A DNA stretch of 7,580 bases from JAWLFI01 sp041685645 (GTDB taxonomy: Bacteria; Bacteroidota; Bacteroidia; Chitinophagales; Saprospiraceae), in contig JAWLFI010000124.1 in the NCBI GenBank assembly GCA_041685645.1, positions 1-7,580 of the forward strand. Direction: 5' to 3'. A program made the position numbers and the translations under genes. Positions 6,345-7,580 of the stretch are shown here, in pieces. The notes under the pieces were generated by a model. That model did not search any database and was not told where the DNA came from. It saw nothing but the letters and a program-made list of their open reading frames with translations. How positions within the stretch are numbered: position 1 is the first letter of the stretch; the number at the start of each line of letters is the position of its first letter.

Positions 6345-7349
6345 ATGGAACGCAAAAGAGTCTTATCGGCTATTCAGCCAACGGGAGAAATACATTTAGG
6401 CAATTATTTTGGCGCCATTGCCAGATGGATCGAATTGCAGGAGAAGCACGACTGCTTTTACGGCATCGTCAATTATCACGCGATGACCATGCCTTACAAA
6501 CCCAAAAAGTTACAGGAAAACACCTGGAATATGGTGCTGGATTTGCTGGCGGCAGGCGTCCGTGAAGAATCTCTTTTCATTCAGTCTCTTGTACCTGAGC
6601 ATGCTGAACTCAACTGGATTCTCCATTGCTTTTGCTCTTATGGTGAGCTCGGACGCATGACCCAATTCAAAGATAAGAGCAGCCAGGTCCAGTCCAAAGA
6701 CAATTACATTTCCGCCGGCCTCTTCTCCTACCCCGTCCTTCAGGCTGCTGACATTTTGATGTACAAGGCCGATTTTGTGCCCGTTGGACGCGACCAGGAT
6801 CAGCATCTCGAACTGACCCGCAACATCGCCCAACGATTTAACCATCAAGTAGGAAAGGAGTACTTTGAGTTGCCAGAAGTCCTGTACAGCGACACTCCCA
6901 AGCTGCTTTCCACCGCCGACCCCAGTCGAAAAATGAGTAAAAGCGCAGGTCCCAAGCACTTTATTTCCCTTTTTGCTCCTGCTGAAGACATTCAGCGACA
7001 GATTCGCTCCGCAGTCACTGACACCGGACAATCCACCACCGGCGAAATGAGCCCCGGCATTCAAAACTTATTCCAGATCCTCAAAGCCTGTGGAAACAAT
7101 CAAGCCCTCGAATCGCTCATGGATGATTATAAGGCGGATCGCCTAAAATACGTAGAATTAAAGGAGGCAGTAACCGCGACGCTTATTGAGTTCACCCAGC
7201 CCCTGACAGAGCGCCGGAAAGAATTACAAGATCAGCGGAAGCAAGTTAAAGACAGCATCAAAGCGAGTTCGGCACGAATCCGCCAGGTCGCCCAAACTAC
7301 CCTCAAAGAGGTTAAGCAATTGACCGGGCTCATGAATCCCAAAGTTTAG
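6345..7349 (+). CDS. trpS: Tryptophan--tRNA ligase
   Basis: This class I aminoacyl-tRNA synthetase charges tRNA-Trp in the cytoplasm. From ATG 6345 the protein is 334 residues, the usual bacterial TrpRS length. It opens with RVLSAIQPTGEIHLGNYFG (residues 5-23), whose HLGN (17-20) is the HIGH signature. It continues with the NYHAMT region (43-48), FSYPVLQAADILMY (127-140), VPVGRDQDQHLELTRNIAQRFN (from 145; tryptophan/adenylate binding) and the KMSKS loop at 196-200, then an all-helical C-terminal anticodon-binding part. An in-frame ATG at 6288 would add 19 residues unlike the family. I prefer 6345 because TrpRS normally begins a few residues before this motif and a promoter-like TACCTTTG lies at 6317-6324. 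No riboswitch or tRNA-based leader is visible. Divergent from pyrD. Confidence 0.97.
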   Translation: MERKRVLSAIQPTGEIHLGNYFGAIARWIELQEKHDCFYGIVNYHAMTMPYKPKKLQENTWNMVLDLLAAGVREESLFIQSLVPEHAELNWILHCFCSYGELGRMTQFKDKSSQVQSKDNYISAGLFSYPVLQAADILMYKADFVPVGRDQDQHLELTRNIAQRFNHQVGKEYFELPEVLYSDTPKLLSTADPSRKMSKSAGPKHFISLFAPAEDIQRQIRSAVTDTGQSTTGEMSPGIQNLFQILKACGNNQALESLMDDYKADRLKYVELKEAVTATLIEFTQPLTERRKELQDQRKQVKDSIKASSARIRQVAQTTLKEVKQLTGLMNPKV

Positions 7350-7370
7350 TTTATTTTTAATTTTTAGGGA

Positions 7371-7438
7371 GTGCCCCCGGCACTATTTTCGAGACGAGTA
7401 CTCGAAGCGAAATATTCAATCTGAAAATAGTGCCGGGG
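7371..7438. repeat. Perfect 16-bp inverted repeat with nested palindrome after trpS
   Basis: The arms at 7375-7390 (starting CCCCGGCACTATTTTC) and 7423-7438 are exact reverse complements around a 32-base interior. That interior holds the 10-bp palindrome CGAGTACTCG (7395-7404). The outer left arm also forms a small competing hairpin, GTGCC (7371-7375) with GGCAC (7379-7383). The structure begins 25 bases after the trpS stop. It has no U-tract after the right arm on either strand, so it is not a classical intrinsic terminator, although it may still stop or protect transcripts. Confidence 0.75.
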
Positions 7439-7459
7439 TCGGGCTATGCGGGGCTGTCG

Positions 7460-7535
7460 GTCGCCCCAAATTAGGGGCGACACCTCGCCCGTCAAAGCGG
7501 GCTTCGGTCCCCTCCTATCCCTCACTCACTCTTTT
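7460..7535. repeat. GC-rich multi-hairpin block, possible REP-like interspersed element
   Basis: It contains a perfect 8-bp stem, GTCGCCCC (7460-7467) and GGGGCGAC (7474-7481) with a 6-base loop, followed by GCCCG (7487-7491) and CGGGC (7498-7502). The tail is GGTCCCCTCCTATCCCTCAC. It is distinctly more GC-rich than the repeat gene and has no convincing reading frame. The style, short GC hairpins plus a conserved tail, resembles REP-type elements scattered in intergenic regions of some Bacteroidota. That link is from memory and unproven with a single copy in view. From here to 7580 I see no gene. Confidence 0.45.
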
Positions 7536-7580
7536 TGAAAGTGGTGGCCATTGATGCCACATACTGTCAACTGGCAAAAA

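Noticed and set aside
6510..7064. 184-codon minus-strand open frame opposite trpS
   Set aside because: The sense strand is a complete, highly conserved TrpRS; the antisense product shows no recognisable domain.
7512..7541. Short minus-strand frame beginning ATG GCC ACC near 7550 as the end of a gene entering from the right
   Set aside because: Only nine codons before a stop, and all minus-strand frames here stop quickly; nothing supports coding.

Overview
The window looks like a chromosomal segment of a Bacteroidota bacterium, probably a free-living or aquatic one. Three signs support this. The large central gene ends in a type IX secretion (T9SS) sorting domain, a system confined to this phylum and its close relatives. 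TAnnTTTG boxes, the -7 element of Bacteroidota promoters, lie just upstream of pyrD and trpS. Shine-Dalgarno sequences are weak or absent. I cannot name a genus. A run of exactly 100 N marks a scaffold join, so this is a draft or metagenome assembly.

Layout, left to right. Positions 1-140 (minus) are the first 46 codons of a photolyase/cryptochrome that runs off the left edge. Directly before it, with no spacer between the TAA and the ATG, is a short-chain dehydrogenase-like gene (141-836, minus) whose catalytic Ser and Tyr positions hold Thr and Ile. A clear rho-independent terminator (913-946, minus) separates this pair from the dominant feature, one very large minus-strand gene (970-5008). 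It encodes a signal peptide, a type-1-copper plastocyanin-like domain, at least five 214-residue units of two DUF4397 domains each, and a T9SS C-terminal domain. The assembly gap (3397-3496) falls inside the repeat array. The 99 bases on each side of it are identical, and merging them restores both the reading frame and the 642-bp period, so the apparent frameshift is artificial and the true copy number is unresolved.

Upstream of that gene is pyrD (5186-6211, minus), quinone-dependent dihydroorotate dehydrogenase. Diverging from it is trpS (6345-7349, plus), tryptophanyl-tRNA synthetase. The last 230 bases hold no gene that I can support, but carry a dense set of inverted repeats: a perfect 16-bp arm pair and, beside it, a GC-rich multi-hairpin block resembling an interspersed REP-like element.

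The genes form separate units: SDR plus photolyase as a likely operon, the secreted repeat protein alone, and the two housekeeping genes divergent. The most interesting points are the copper/DUF4397/T9SS architecture with recently homogenised repeats, the catalytically altered SDR welded to a photolyase, and the palindromic block after trpS.
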